From the NCBI GenBank assembly GCA_944323485.1, contig CALUSR010000001.1, positions 1 through 64,000 on the forward strand: a stretch of DNA of 64,000 bases, in the 5' to 3' direction. The notes under the pieces were generated by a model, which searched no databases, was not told where the DNA came from, and worked only from the letters and a program-made list of their open reading frames with translations. The DNA comes from Candidatus Gastranaerophilales bacterium (lineage in GTDB: Bacteria > Cyanobacteriota > Vampirovibrionia > Gastranaerophilales > CAJFVJ01). Made by a program: the position numbers and the translations under genes. Below, one piece after another: positions 7,419 to 17,051 of this stretch. Positions within the stretch are counted from its first letter, which is position 1, and the number at the start of each line of letters is the position of its first letter.

Positions 7419-8915
7419 ATGGAAATAAACAATAATTTAAACCAGAACCAAATTCAAACAAACTCAAACACATCTAAACAAACCTATACCCCAAAAACAG
7501 CAGGTATAGGGCATGATACTGTATCTTTTAGTACAAAAAACTCCAATGATAAAAAACAATCACTCTCTTCAAAATTTACCGAATTCAAACATAAATTCAT
7601 GACTTTTCTTTCAAATATTTCTGAAAAATACGGTTTCACTCAATCACAACAAACTTTCTACAACTCCGTATACTCGGGATTTGAAGCTCATTTCTTTGAA
7701 CTGGAAGACAACCTCATCTCAAAAATCGAGCTGAATGAAGAACAAAAAAGTATCCTCAAACAAAAAATAAACGATTTTGAATCTTATAAAAACAGCCTGA
7801 GTCAGGAACAAAAAACAGAACTCGAAAAAAACAAACATGCCCTCATCGACTTCTGTTTGAAAGACGGATTACCTGATAAATCTTTTGCAGGTTATAACAA
7901 CTTCAAACTGAAATATGAACAATACAAAACAGGCAACTTCTCTAATATGACAAATGAAGACCTAGCCCAACTTTTGTATTATGTCGATACAACCGATACA
8001 ATAAGCGACGGTAAAATAGGCAGCTTCGCTCAGGGACGTACAGGTTCATGCTGGTTTTTGTCTATGCTCGGAAACTATGCTTCAACAAAAGAAGGCGAAG
8101 AAAATCTTTCAAAACGGATTTCCGGACCTGATGAAAAAGGGAATTATACGGTCACCTTAGATAACCCATACGAACAATCATCAAAAGAAACTTACTCTGT
8201 CAGTGCAGAAGAATTGAAAAACCATGACCTGAGCGACATAAATTCTAGTTTCTCTTCAGGTGATGTTGATGTAAGAATTTATGAAATAGCCATAGAAAAA
8301 TTGCTCAGAAAATATCTTGCAGAAGAAGGAACTCCATATACCAAAACACTAAATAGTAGAATAGAAGAGTTAAAAAGTTCAAAAGATGAAAACGGAAAAA
8401 ACTTGCTTGATACCCCTGGATTTATCATTGCATCAGGAGAAGCGGAAAAAATAACCCTTGTTCATCGTGCACTCGGGTACAAAAACAATCCTCAAATATT
8501 CTACAAAAAATCAAATGAACTGCTCAAAGATTATACTACTCAAGAATACATCGATAAAACAAACGCTGAAATTTATTCTCTTGAGCTTAACCTGAAAAAA
8601 GAAAACGGAAAACTTAAATTTGAACCGGTAGTAAAACCGATAAATTATTCCTCTCTCAGCGATATACTTTATTCACCGGCTTACGCAAACTCAGAACTGA
8701 TTTGTAATACAGGTTCAGAAGAATACTCAGATGACGAGAAAGAATGCAGATACATATCAACAGGTCATGTATACAATGTTATGACCACCAACAAAGACAA
8801 AGGCTCGGTAGTAGTGAACGACCCGTACAACTCAGCATTTCCTCATGCAATAAGCAAAGAAAAATTTGACGACAAGATGAAAAACCTGATTTATCTTCCG
8901 AATAAACTGGGCTGA
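7419..8915 (+). CDS. Calpain-like cysteine protease (peptidase family C2-like)
   Basis: A 498-aa protein with a calpain-type catalytic pattern. QGRTGSCWFLSML puts the nucleophile at Cys211 (compare QGxxGDCW in calpains), STGHVYNV gives His450 and VVNDPYNS gives Asn467. Residues 45-200 form a mostly helical, Lys/Glu-rich region. The first 45 residues are Asn/Gln/Thr-rich, with no signal peptide, and contain DTVSFSTKN, an element shared with several other small proteins in the window. The ATG is preceded by TTATTATT with no Shine-Dalgarno sequence, so initiation may be unusual or the start may differ. The target could be the cell's own proteins or a host's; neither is shown. The gene ends 4 bases from the convergent feoB. 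Confidence 0.8.
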   Translation: MEINNNLNQNQIQTNSNTSKQTYTPKTAGIGHDTVSFSTKNSNDKKQSLSSKFTEFKHKFMTFLSNISEKYGFTQSQQTFYNSVYSGFEAHFFELEDNLISKIELNEEQKSILKQKINDFESYKNSLSQEQKTELEKNKHALIDFCLKDGLPDKSFAGYNNFKLKYEQYKTGNFSNMTNEDLAQLLYYVDTTDTISDGKIGSFAQGRTGSCWFLSMLGNYASTKEGEENLSKRISGPDEKGNYTVTLDNPYEQSSKETYSVSAEELKNHDLSDINSSFSSGDVDVRIYEIAIEKLLRKYLAEEGTPYTKTLNSRIEELKSSKDENGKNLLDTPGFIIASGEAEKITLVHRALGYKNNPQIFYKKSNELLKDYTTQEYIDKTNAEIYSLELNLKKENGKLKFEPVVKPINYSSLSDILYSPAYANSELICNTGSEEYSDDEKECRYISTGHVYNVMTTNKDKGSVVVNDPYNSAFPHAISKEKFDDKMKNLIYLPNKLG

Positions 8916-8919
8916 CCAT

Positions 8920-11286
8920 CTACATAAAAATTGTACCGAGCAAATAGACAAAAAACGCAACAACCCAGGCAATCGAACACTGCAAAACTACAACCAAAAA
9001 GGCATAAAATCGTCCGAGTTCCCTTCTGACTGTGGCAATTGTCGCAACACAAGGTGTGTATAAGAGAGAAAATACAAGAAATACAAATGCCGTAAGCTGG
9101 TTAAACAACATCGGCAGCTTATCGGTATCTCCGCCCAACAAAACACTAAGCGTGCTGACAACACTCTCTTTTGCCATAAAACCTGTGATGAACGCCGTAG
9201 TTACTCTCCAATCATCTATCCCGAGAGGCTCAAATATCGGAACAATAAAATTACCCAAAAGCGCCAGCAAACTCTCAGAAGAATCAGTAACAAAATTCAG
9301 GCGTGAATCAAATGTCTGCAAAAACCATATAAGTATCGTCGCCCAGAAAATTATCGTAAAAGCCTTTGTCACAAAGCCCTTTGCTTTTGTATAAATCAGC
9401 CTGTATACATTTAGCGCGCTTGGAAAACGATAGTTAGGCAGTTCCATAACAAAAGGAACAGGCTCGCCTTTGAATACAAAATATTTCATAAAATATGCAA
9501 AAATTATACCGACAACTATCCCTATCAAATACAAACTCAAAATAACAACAACCTGATTTTCTACAAAGAATGCTGCCGTAAATAAAGCATAAATCGGAAG
9601 CTTCGCAGAACAACTCATAAAGGGAGTCAAAAAAATAGTCATCTTTCTGTCTCTCTCTGAGGGAAGAGTTCTCGTTGACATAATCGCAGGCACTGAACAC
9701 CCGAACCCTATCAGCATAGGAACAAAACTACGACCGGATAAACCTATTTTTCTCAACAATTTGTCCATAACAAAAGCAACTCGAGCCATATATCCTGTAT
9801 CTTCAAGTATAGACAAAAAGAAAAATAACACGACTATTACAGGCAAAAAACTCAAGACACTTCCGACACCGGAAAAAATACCGTCTATAACAAGAGATCT
9901 GACTATCGGGTTCAGACCGTAGGATATTAAAGCATTATCCGTCAGCTTTGTTATATATTCAATTCCAAACTCCATTATATCTGATAAGAACGTTCCGACA
10001 GGTCCGAATGTCAAATAAAATATTAACCCCATAATCGCCAAAAACGATATAACAGCGGTATACTTTCCCGTTAATACCTTATCAATCTTCACTGATAATC
10101 TGTATTCAAAAGTTTCATGCAATTTGTTTACATAGTTATCACAAAGATTTTCTATGAAAGAAAATCTCATATCGGCAAGCGCCGCCGCCCTATCAAGCCC
10201 TCTTTCTTCTTCCATCTGAGAAATTATCTTCTCACAGGTGTTAACCTCATTCTCATCAAGATTTAATGCCCGCAAAATAAGCTCATCACCTTCAGCAAGT
10301 TTTGTAGCGGCAAATCTTACGGGAATGTTTGCACTCTTGGCATGGTCATCAATCAAATGAATAATTGAATGTATACATCTGTGAACAGCTCCTGTCTTCC
10401 CTTCATCAGATGCACAAAAATCAACACGCCCGGGGCGCTCTGAATATTTAGCAACATTTATGGCATGCTCAACAAGCTCTTCTATACCTTCGTTTTTTGA
10501 CGCAGAAATAGGGATAACAGGCACTCCAAGTGCGGCCTCAAGACCGTTAACATCAATACTTCCTCCGCTTTTATGGACTTCATCCATCATATTGAGAGCT
10601 ATTACCATAGGAACATCAAGTTCTATCAGCTGCATTGTCAAAAGAAGATTTCTTTCGATATTTGTGGCATCCACAATGTTTATAATTCCATCAGGCTTTT
10701 CTTTGAGAATAAAGTCTCTCGTAACTATCTCCTCGCTGCTGTATGGAGAAAGTGAATAAATTCCTGGTAAATCAGTTATGGTAACATCCTTGTGACCTCT
10801 GATAAGTCCATCTGTTCTGTCAACAGTCACCCCTGGGAAATTTCCCACATGCTGATGGGAACCTGTCAGCTGATTGAAAAGAGTTGTTTTACCGCTGTTT
10901 TGATTTCCTGCAAGAGCAAATTTTATCTTTGTCTTCGGAGGAATATTTGACTTTCTTGTGCTGTATGTTTCCTCACCTTTTTGTGAGTGTTCTATATCTT
11001 CAAATGTTTTGTTTTTTCTCCTGCAGTCATGCGCATCATGAATATCTTCTATCTCAATTTTTGAAGCATCGGATTTCCTGAGAGTAAGCTCATAACCACG
11101 TACACGAATCTCAAGAGGATCTCCCATCGGAGCCGTTTTTATCAAAGTAACTTCAACTCCGGGAGTTAACCCCATATCCAGAATATGTGCACGAAGAGCC
11201 TTGTTCTCACAGTTGATTGAAGAAATAACAGCATCTTTCCCGACCTGCAATTTATCAAGACTCATCCTGAGCGATGTATCTGCCAT
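8920..11286 (-). CDS. feoB: FeoA-FeoB fusion, ferrous iron transporter
   Basis: A GTPase-coupled Fe(II) uptake protein of the inner membrane. Residues 5-80 are a FeoA/SH3-like domain (LDMGLTPGVEVTLIKTAPMGDPLEIRVRGYELTLR), fused by a charged linker to FeoB. The G protein domain has GNQNSGKT (127-134), T154, DLPG (172-175) and NMMD (232-235). It is followed by a helical guanine-release domain and the membrane part with two Gate motifs, including SVLSFLPVIVVLFFFLSILEDTGYMAR and GFGCSVPAIMSTRTL. At 788 aa it has the expected length for a FeoA-FeoB fusion. No ferric uptake regulator site was evident. It is last in a minus-strand run after gspF and a 94-aa gene (27-base gap), so it may be co-transcribed with the secretion genes. 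Confidence 0.95.
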   Translation of the reverse strand: MADTSLRMSLDKLQVGKDAVISSINCENKALRAHILDMGLTPGVEVTLIKTAPMGDPLEIRVRGYELTLRKSDASKIEIEDIHDAHDCRRKNKTFEDIEHSQKGEETYSTRKSNIPPKTKIKFALAGNQNSGKTTLFNQLTGSHQHVGNFPGVTVDRTDGLIRGHKDVTITDLPGIYSLSPYSSEEIVTRDFILKEKPDGIINIVDATNIERNLLLTMQLIELDVPMVIALNMMDEVHKSGGSIDVNGLEAALGVPVIPISASKNEGIEELVEHAINVAKYSERPGRVDFCASDEGKTGAVHRCIHSIIHLIDDHAKSANIPVRFAATKLAEGDELILRALNLDENEVNTCEKIISQMEEERGLDRAAALADMRFSFIENLCDNYVNKLHETFEYRLSVKIDKVLTGKYTAVISFLAIMGLIFYLTFGPVGTFLSDIMEFGIEYITKLTDNALISYGLNPIVRSLVIDGIFSGVGSVLSFLPVIVVLFFFLSILEDTGYMARVAFVMDKLLRKIGLSGRSFVPMLIGFGCSVPAIMSTRTLPSERDRKMTIFLTPFMSCSAKLPIYALFTAAFFVENQVVVILSLYLIGIVVGIIFAYFMKYFVFKGEPVPFVMELPNYRFPSALNVYRLIYTKAKGFVTKAFTIIFWATILIWFLQTFDSRLNFVTDSSESLLALLGNFIVPIFEPLGIDDWRVTTAFITGFMAKESVVSTLSVLLGGDTDKLPMLFNQLTAFVFLVFSLLYTPCVATIATVRRELGRFYAFLVVVLQCSIAWVVAFFVYLLGTIFM

Positions 11287-11313
11287 AGATATCTCCTCTC
11301 CAAAAAGACAGAA

Positions 11314-11598
11314 TTATTCTGCAAAAATCGGACGGAGCATAATAATCGAGTTTATATTAAGCTGAATAAAATCCTGCTCTTCTGTTGTTCTATCAGGAAA
11401 GTGTCTGTGTTTTATTTGACAGTTTTTTATTGCCATAAAACGTTTTTTCCCGTTCAACAAATCAGATAGAACTCTGTTCCTTTTGTTTATCTTCGGCAAA
11501 AATATTTTCCCGACAATCTCATAATCCTCGGTGATTACAAGAACCTGTTCAGACCAGACACCTTTTATAAAACTTTCTGCATCATTATTTTCAACCAT
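11314..11598 (-). CDS. Small conserved-type protein between gspF and feoB
   Basis: A 94-aa soluble protein with no signal or membrane segment, and a function I do not know. The core (EQVLVITEDYEIVGKIFLP, then RVLSDLLNGKKRFMAIKNC) is a predicted beta-rich domain. It resembles the short DUF6812-like pattern of proteins associated with secretion/pilus operons, but I cannot confirm the family. It starts 12 bases after gspF and ends 27 bases before feoB, with a good AGAGGTG ribosome-binding site, so it is part of the operon. Confidence 0.65.
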   Translation of the reverse strand: MVENNDAESFIKGVWSEQVLVITEDYEIVGKIFLPKINKRNRVLSDLLNGKKRFMAIKNCQIKHRHFPDRTTEEQDFIQLNINSIIMLRPIFAE

Positions 11599-11610
11599 TT
11601 TTCACCTCTT

Positions 11611-12834
11611 TTAAATATGCGCATAAGTTTGGAACATAGGAAGATAAAGAGCCAGAGCCAAGAAAAGAACAAGTCCTCCAATGACAACCATCAACAAAGG
11701 CTCCATCAAACTTGTCAACAAATCAATAACTTCAGCAAGAGTATTATCTATATACTCACCGATTTGTCTTAACATTTCTTCCAAATTACCGGATTGTTCA
11801 CCTGTTGATATCATGAACAAAACCATATTCGGAAAAACTTTTGTCGTCTTCATTGCCGACGAAACCTGTGTACCTTGCTGAATTAACTTCGTCGCCTTAT
11901 TGACAGCTTCATTCATCGTGAAATTCTTGATAGTAAGATTCCCCATATAGAAGCAATCAACAAGAGGAATACCGGCTTCGTATACAACCAGAAGAACCGA
12001 AATAAAGTTTGATAACTCTACAAACTGAACAAATTTGCTCAACACGGGAATTTCAAGGACATATTTATCAATAATCCTCTTTGATACTTCCCATCTGAAA
12101 AGAGAAATAAATGCCGAAACAAAAGCTATTATTCCGATAAGAGTAATATGCCAGTTCTTCTTCATAAACTCACCAGCCCCCATACATATCTTTGTAGGAA
12201 CCGGCAGCTCAGCACCGAGGTTTGCATACAAATCCTTAAACGAAGGAAATACAACAATCAACATAACAAGGACAACCAGAAAGGCGAGAGTTACAACTAT
12301 CGCAGGATAAGTCATAACCCCGATAACTTTCTTCTTCAATGCTGCCTGTTTTTTCATCAGTTCGACAAGACGATCAAGCGTCATGTCTAACTCTCCGCTC
12401 TCTTCCCCTGCTCTAATCAAACCGCGGCTGATATTATCAAAACATGCCGTAAATTTATTCGCAGCCTCAGCAAAAGTTGCCCCTTTAAGAACAAGCTGTC
12501 TGAGGTTATTTGAAAGAGCTCTTGTTTTTTTGTTATCAGCATTATTTTCCATGAAGATTAAAGCTTCAATAATAGGAACACCTGTCTTAACCAGCGTTCT
12601 AAGAGTCAATATAAAATCCAGCTTTTGCTTCAACGGAAGATTGATTCCGGTATCTATTTTTACCTGTGATGCTTCTTTCTCAGCTTTTGCCGTAGCTCTG
12701 TCCTCTCTGACAGAAATATGAACAAGGCCGAGTTTCTTTACCTTAGCTTTTGCCTCCTGAATAGATTCGGCATTCACTACACCTCGTTGCATTTTTTGTT
12801 GTTTATTAAGACCTGAAAATTCATATGACGGCAT
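11611..12834 (-). CDS. gspF: Type II secretion / type IV pilus inner-membrane platform protein GspF/PilC
   Basis: A 407-aa polytopic platform protein that couples the cytoplasmic ATPase to pilus or pseudopilus assembly. It has the two T2SSF domains (about residues 70-195 and 275-397), with the marker stretch LTLRTLVKTGVPIIEALIFME, GEESGELDMTLDRL, and in the repeat ISTGEQSGNLEEMLRQIGEY. There are three membrane helices (about 175-205, 225-245 and 375-400). The N-terminal YEFSGLNKQQKMQRGVVNAES is the usual PilC/GspF lead. It begins 14 bases after the gspE stop. PilC and GspF cannot be told apart from the sequence alone. Confidence 0.93.
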   Translation of the reverse strand: MPSYEFSGLNKQQKMQRGVVNAESIQEAKAKVKKLGLVHISVREDRATAKAEKEASQVKIDTGINLPLKQKLDFILTLRTLVKTGVPIIEALIFMENNADNKKTRALSNNLRQLVLKGATFAEAANKFTACFDNISRGLIRAGEESGELDMTLDRLVELMKKQAALKKKVIGVMTYPAIVVTLAFLVVLVMLIVVFPSFKDLYANLGAELPVPTKICMGAGEFMKKNWHITLIGIIAFVSAFISLFRWEVSKRIIDKYVLEIPVLSKFVQFVELSNFISVLLVVYEAGIPLVDCFYMGNLTIKNFTMNEAVNKATKLIQQGTQVSSAMKTTKVFPNMVLFMISTGEQSGNLEEMLRQIGEYIDNTLAEVIDLLTSLMEPLLMVVIGGLVLFLALALYLPMFQTYAHI

Positions 12835-12848
12835 AATTTTTAAATTCC

Positions 12849-15146
12849 TTAATCGTTAGCAATACCAAGTACTCTCAAGCACTCTTCCAATGTTGTCATC
12901 CCGTTGAAAATATGATTAAAACAGGATTGACGCAATGTTTTCATACCACAAGCAACAGCGACTTCTTCTATTTCGACATCAGGGGCATTTTGAGCAATCA
13001 AACGTCTTATTTCTTTGTTAATCTGCATAATCTCATATATCCCCAAACGACCTGAATATCCGCCGTCGCATTGAGGACATCCGATGGCTCTATAAAATTT
13101 ATGCGTTTTCAATATTGCTTCTGCATCTTCTCCCTGAGGAAGGAGTTCTTTTAATCTGTCCAAATCAGGTGTATATTCTTTCTTGCAATTATCACACAGG
13201 CGTCTGACAAGTCTTTGAGCAATTACACCTGAAAGAGTTGACGCAATCAAATAATCTTTTGCCCCCATATCCATCAATCTGGTAATTGTTGCTGCTGCAC
13301 TGTTTGTGTGAACGGTACTCAATACCAAGTGACCTGTCAGAGATGCACTGATAGCTGTTTCAAGAGTTTCCAGGTCACGAATTTCTCCGACGAGGATTAC
13401 ATCAGGGTCCTGTCTCAAAAGTGCTCTCATACAAGATGCAAAAGTAATGTCGGCTTTCGGGTTTACCTGTGTTTGGTTTACACCTTCAAGACGAATTTCT
13501 ATAGGGTCTTCTACGGTGCTGATATTGATACTTACATCGTTAATGTTTTTCAAAACGGAATAAAGCGTTGTTGTTTTACCGCTACCTGTAGGTCCTGCTG
13601 TCAGGATAATTCCGTTCGGTACAGTTATCATCTTCTTTATTTTGGCAATATCTTCAGCCGTTCCTCCGACAAGTTTTATATCCTTATCCTGGCTATCTGC
13701 AAGAGTAACACTCGGTGCGAGAATTCTTATTACCATCTTCTCTTTGCTGCCGACAGGAAGTGTGTTAATTCTGAAGTCATATCCAACTCCGGCATGCTTC
13801 AAAGAGAACGTACCGTCCTGCGCTCTCCTGTGTTCTGCAATGTCCATTCTTGATACAACTTTGAATCTTGATATAATGGCAGATTCAATCTGTTGAGGAA
13901 TTTCAAACATCAACTTCAAAATACCGGCAATACGATATCTGACAATATAACCGTTCAGACGGGGTTCGATGTGAATATCACTCGCTTTTATGTCAATTGC
14001 ATCGGTAATAATCTTTGTTGCAAATTTAGCAACGTTGCTTGAATTGTCCTTGAGTTCTTTATCAACCTGTTCCCAGAGACTTTCTTCTTCTTCGACTATA
14101 TCTTCTTTAATAATATGTTGAACCATTTGAGTTGTTTGTTTCTTCATCTCAAATGCACGCAATATATTATTAAATTCAATATGAGGAATCAAAAGAGGAC
14201 GAGGAGTCAGACCTGTCATAAATTTAATCTGAGATAAAACCGCTTTGTCATTTGCATTGACCATGCCTATAACAATAAAATTTTTCTCTTTTTTGATAGG
14301 AATGACTTTCTTACTTTTTATGTATCTTTCAGGCAGCAGAGAAAAAACGGAGCGTTCTATTTTATATTTATCAAGTTCAAAAAACTCCAGTCCCTGTTGT
14401 TCTGAAAGAACCGTTTTCATCTGGTCAAGAGTAATATATTTCAACTCAACAAGAGCAGAGCCGATAGGAAGTTTTTTCTCTTTAGCATAAGCAAGACCTT
14501 CTTCAAGTTGCTCAGGGGTTAAAAAGCCGGCATCAATAAGCTGTTCCCCAAGACGTTTACGAGGGTGCTCTCCGTCTTTTTTTCCATCATCAGAATTTGA
14601 TGCCACCGTGTTTTCTGAGTCTGAAGAATAATTTTGAGAAACCTCTTCCTGTTCTTTATTCTCTGAAGAAAGATTATTCTCTTCATTTATGAATAATGGA
14701 TTTTCTTCTTCCTGCGAAACGGTATTATTATTCTCCTCTTCTTTTGTTGTCTGCTGTTCTTGAGAATTATCCTGCTGAGCGTTCTGCAATTGTCTTTGTT
14801 TTCTTTCATCTTCGAGTTTGAACTTTCTTTCCGCTTCTTTTCTCACTTTATCCTCTGCAAGAAGCATCGGATCTTGTTTTGAAACAGGATTTATATGTTC
14901 ATAATAATACTCGACTATTTCTTTATAATCAGCTTCCGTTATCGGAAGACATCTGACAACTGCTCCTGTTTTGTTTTGGAGAATTGTCATTATACTCTTT
15001 AAATAACTCTTATCTTCATTGCTGATTATACCTATATACAGATTACCGTCATGAGTTTTTACAGGAATAAATCGGTATTGATTTATTAAATCAATACCAA
15101 TTCCTTCAAAACAATTCCAATCTATATTTTCGAGTATTTTGTTCAT
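12849..15146 (-). CDS. gspE: Type II secretion / type IV pilus assembly ATPase GspE/PilB
   Basis: A 765-aa AAA-like hexameric ATPase that powers assembly. After a divergent N-terminal domain (1-100) and a Gln/Glu/Asn-rich linker (about 115-195) comes an MshEN/GspE-N domain (RLGEQLIDAGFLTPEQLEEGL), then the catalytic core. Walker A GPTGSGKTT is near residue 518, followed by an Asp box, Walker B ILVGEIRDLETLETAISASLTGHLVLSTVHTN and the His box. A tetracysteine zinc motif (CDNCKKEYT...GCPQCDGG) follows, as in GspE/PilB rather than retraction PilT. It is longer than usual because of the acidic, low-complexity linker. It sits 8 bases after the secretin gene. Confidence 0.94.
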   Translation of the reverse strand: MNKILENIDWNCFEGIGIDLINQYRFIPVKTHDGNLYIGIISNEDKSYLKSIMTILQNKTGAVVRCLPITEADYKEIVEYYYEHINPVSKQDPMLLAEDKVRKEAERKFKLEDERKQRQLQNAQQDNSQEQQTTKEEENNNTVSQEEENPLFINEENNLSSENKEQEEVSQNYSSDSENTVASNSDDGKKDGEHPRKRLGEQLIDAGFLTPEQLEEGLAYAKEKKLPIGSALVELKYITLDQMKTVLSEQQGLEFFELDKYKIERSVFSLLPERYIKSKKVIPIKKEKNFIVIGMVNANDKAVLSQIKFMTGLTPRPLLIPHIEFNNILRAFEMKKQTTQMVQHIIKEDIVEEEESLWEQVDKELKDNSSNVAKFATKIITDAIDIKASDIHIEPRLNGYIVRYRIAGILKLMFEIPQQIESAIISRFKVVSRMDIAEHRRAQDGTFSLKHAGVGYDFRINTLPVGSKEKMVIRILAPSVTLADSQDKDIKLVGGTAEDIAKIKKMITVPNGIILTAGPTGSGKTTTLYSVLKNINDVSINISTVEDPIEIRLEGVNQTQVNPKADITFASCMRALLRQDPDVILVGEIRDLETLETAISASLTGHLVLSTVHTNSAAATITRLMDMGAKDYLIASTLSGVIAQRLVRRLCDNCKKEYTPDLDRLKELLPQGEDAEAILKTHKFYRAIGCPQCDGGYSGRLGIYEIMQINKEIRRLIAQNAPDVEIEEVAVACGMKTLRQSCFNHIFNGMTTLEECLRVLGIAND

Positions 15147-15154
15147 ATGTAAAT

Positions 15155-17005
15155 TTAGATATTTTCTATATTTTCTATCTCTATATTATCTTCATTTTTC
15201 TGTACTGTTTCTTCAAAATCAACCATCTCTTCATCATCACGAAGAATATGAGGTGTCAGCATGATGACAAGTTCTGATTTTGTTTTGTCAACACTTGAAG
15301 AACGGAACAGAGCGCCTATGAAAGGAATATCCCCGAGGAAAGGAACTTTACCGACCTGTTTGCTTTCATCATTTTCAAGCAAGCCGCCGACAACAAGTGT
15401 TTCTCCGTCTTTAACCATAACACTTTTGAGTTTCATCTCTCTTCTTGTCAGCAACGTAGCAGCAAGGTTGTTTGTAATCCCTCCCTGTCCATCAGGAATT
15501 TCTTCATAGATAGATTGATACGGTGTTGCAAACGACGGTTCAATATCCATAATGACATTGCCTGCATTCGTAATAGTCGGAGTCAAAGAGAGTTTTACAC
15601 CGGCATCATTAGCAATTTCATATGTTGATTGAGGAACACTTGTAGAACCGACACCAACAGCTGTTACCTGTCTGGTTACACTCTTTACATAGTCCCTTGT
15701 AATATTAATTTCTGATTTCTTGTTGTTTGTAGCAAGAATTTTCGGGTTTGTCAAAGTACGTGCTTTTTGGTTAGAAACCAAGAACTTCAAATAGTTAATA
15801 ACTCTGAAGGTATCTGTTGAAATATAGTTGAAACCTCCATTTTGAGTATAAGGCCATGGCGGACGAGCTCCGAATTCTCCTGCTGAAGATGGAGAAAAAC
15901 CACCGCCTGATAAGTCATTCAGCTTGAAGTTGAATCTCTTTGTATGAATTTCCCATGCAGATTGCAAACTTTTGTTATCTGTTTCAGAAAGTTCGACAAT
16001 CGACACATCCATCAAAACTTGAAGTTGTTTTATATCAGTTTTGTCAATGTATTCTTTCGCAAGCGATATTTGATCTTTTGTTCCTCCGAACAAAAGTATC
16101 TGGTTGTTATCAGGATAATAAACAACTGAATATGCATTATTTTTAATGGATTCTAATTTATCTGCAGTAACTGTATTTGATGAAGAACATGCAACAACAG
16201 CTTTACCAAAAGAGGTATTATCACTGCTCTTTGATGAAGAAGCACCGGCAGAAGCTCCGCCGCCGCCATCATCACCGCCGCCGCCGGCTCCTTTTGTACC
16301 GAAGACAATCGAGCAAAGAGCATTGGCTATTTCTGATGGTGAAGAGTATTTTACATCAAATGTAGTTACACTCGGTTTCTGGTCAAATTTTTTGATTATT
16401 CTCTGAGCAATTGTCACATCATTTGTTGTCCCCATGATGATAATCTCATTTTTTTGAGGGTTTGTAATCGCAACCTGAGAACCATTAATTCCAGGTCTGT
16501 TCAGAGAAAATATATTTTTATTCAAAAAGTCTGCAATAATTTTTGCGTCAACATACTTAACAGGAAGAGCTACCATCTCCTGATTGTTGAGGTTCAAATC
16601 CTTTGCAGCATCAGCACTGGCAACAATAATAGTCTTATCATCAAGCCAGTAGCTGAGTTTATTTACGGACATAATATAGTTAAATACTTTTACTAACGGA
16701 GCATTAACCAAATCAAGAGTAACCGTTCCTGATACGGAATCATGGAAAATAATGTTTAAATGCGCTTTATCAGCAAGCATACGCAATACCTGTCTGACAT
16801 CCGTATCTCTCAAACTCACAGTAACAGGATCAGACCCGTGACTGAAAGACACCTCTCCTTGAAGAGGAACTACTTCGCTTGACGGCTTAAATTCGTTTCT
16901 CAAAGCCGGCGAAGCAAAAGCCGAAGAGGCGACAAAAAACAACTGGCTTAAAACCACAGCCCCAACGGTAAACCGTTTTATTAATTCCCTATACTCTTGT
17001 TTCAT
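15155..17005 (-). CDS. gspD: Secretin (GspD/PilQ family) outer-membrane channel
   Basis: A 616-aa secretin forming the outer-membrane pore. It has a Sec signal peptide (about residues 1-32, ending VASSAFAS), an STN/N0-like segment (VSLRDTDVRQVLRMLADKAHLNIIFHDSVSGTVTLDLVNAPL), N1/N2 domains (VKYVDAKIIADFLNKNIF; FDVKYSSPSEIANALCSIVFG) and the C-terminal secretin domain with the typical ending KVPFLGDIPFIGALFRSSSVDKTKSELVIMLTPHIL. A Gly/Ser/Ala-rich stretch (about 232-262) separates N-domains. The closest architecture is PilQ/GspD of type IV pilus/type II systems. It lies in one run with gspE and gspF, downstream of a GspC/PilP-like gene. No pilotin gene is visible nearby. Confidence 0.93.
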   Translation of the reverse strand: MKQEYRELIKRFTVGAVVLSQLFFVASSAFASPALRNEFKPSSEVVPLQGEVSFSHGSDPVTVSLRDTDVRQVLRMLADKAHLNIIFHDSVSGTVTLDLVNAPLVKVFNYIMSVNKLSYWLDDKTIIVASADAAKDLNLNNQEMVALPVKYVDAKIIADFLNKNIFSLNRPGINGSQVAITNPQKNEIIIMGTTNDVTIAQRIIKKFDQKPSVTTFDVKYSSPSEIANALCSIVFGTKGAGGGGDDGGGGASAGASSSKSSDNTSFGKAVVACSSSNTVTADKLESIKNNAYSVVYYPDNNQILLFGGTKDQISLAKEYIDKTDIKQLQVLMDVSIVELSETDNKSLQSAWEIHTKRFNFKLNDLSGGGFSPSSAGEFGARPPWPYTQNGGFNYISTDTFRVINYLKFLVSNQKARTLTNPKILATNNKKSEINITRDYVKSVTRQVTAVGVGSTSVPQSTYEIANDAGVKLSLTPTITNAGNVIMDIEPSFATPYQSIYEEIPDGQGGITNNLAATLLTRREMKLKSVMVKDGETLVVGGLLENDESKQVGKVPFLGDIPFIGALFRSSSVDKTKSELVIMLTPHILRDDEEMVDFEETVQKNEDNIEIENIENI

Positions 17006-17051
17006 TTAGCTCAAGACTCCCTTTATTGTTTAATTTTATTAACTTCATTCT

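Noticed and set aside
13308-13853. 181-codon ORF antisense to gspE
   Set aside because: It lies within the well-supported ATPase core; it is an antisense open frame of a biased reading frame.
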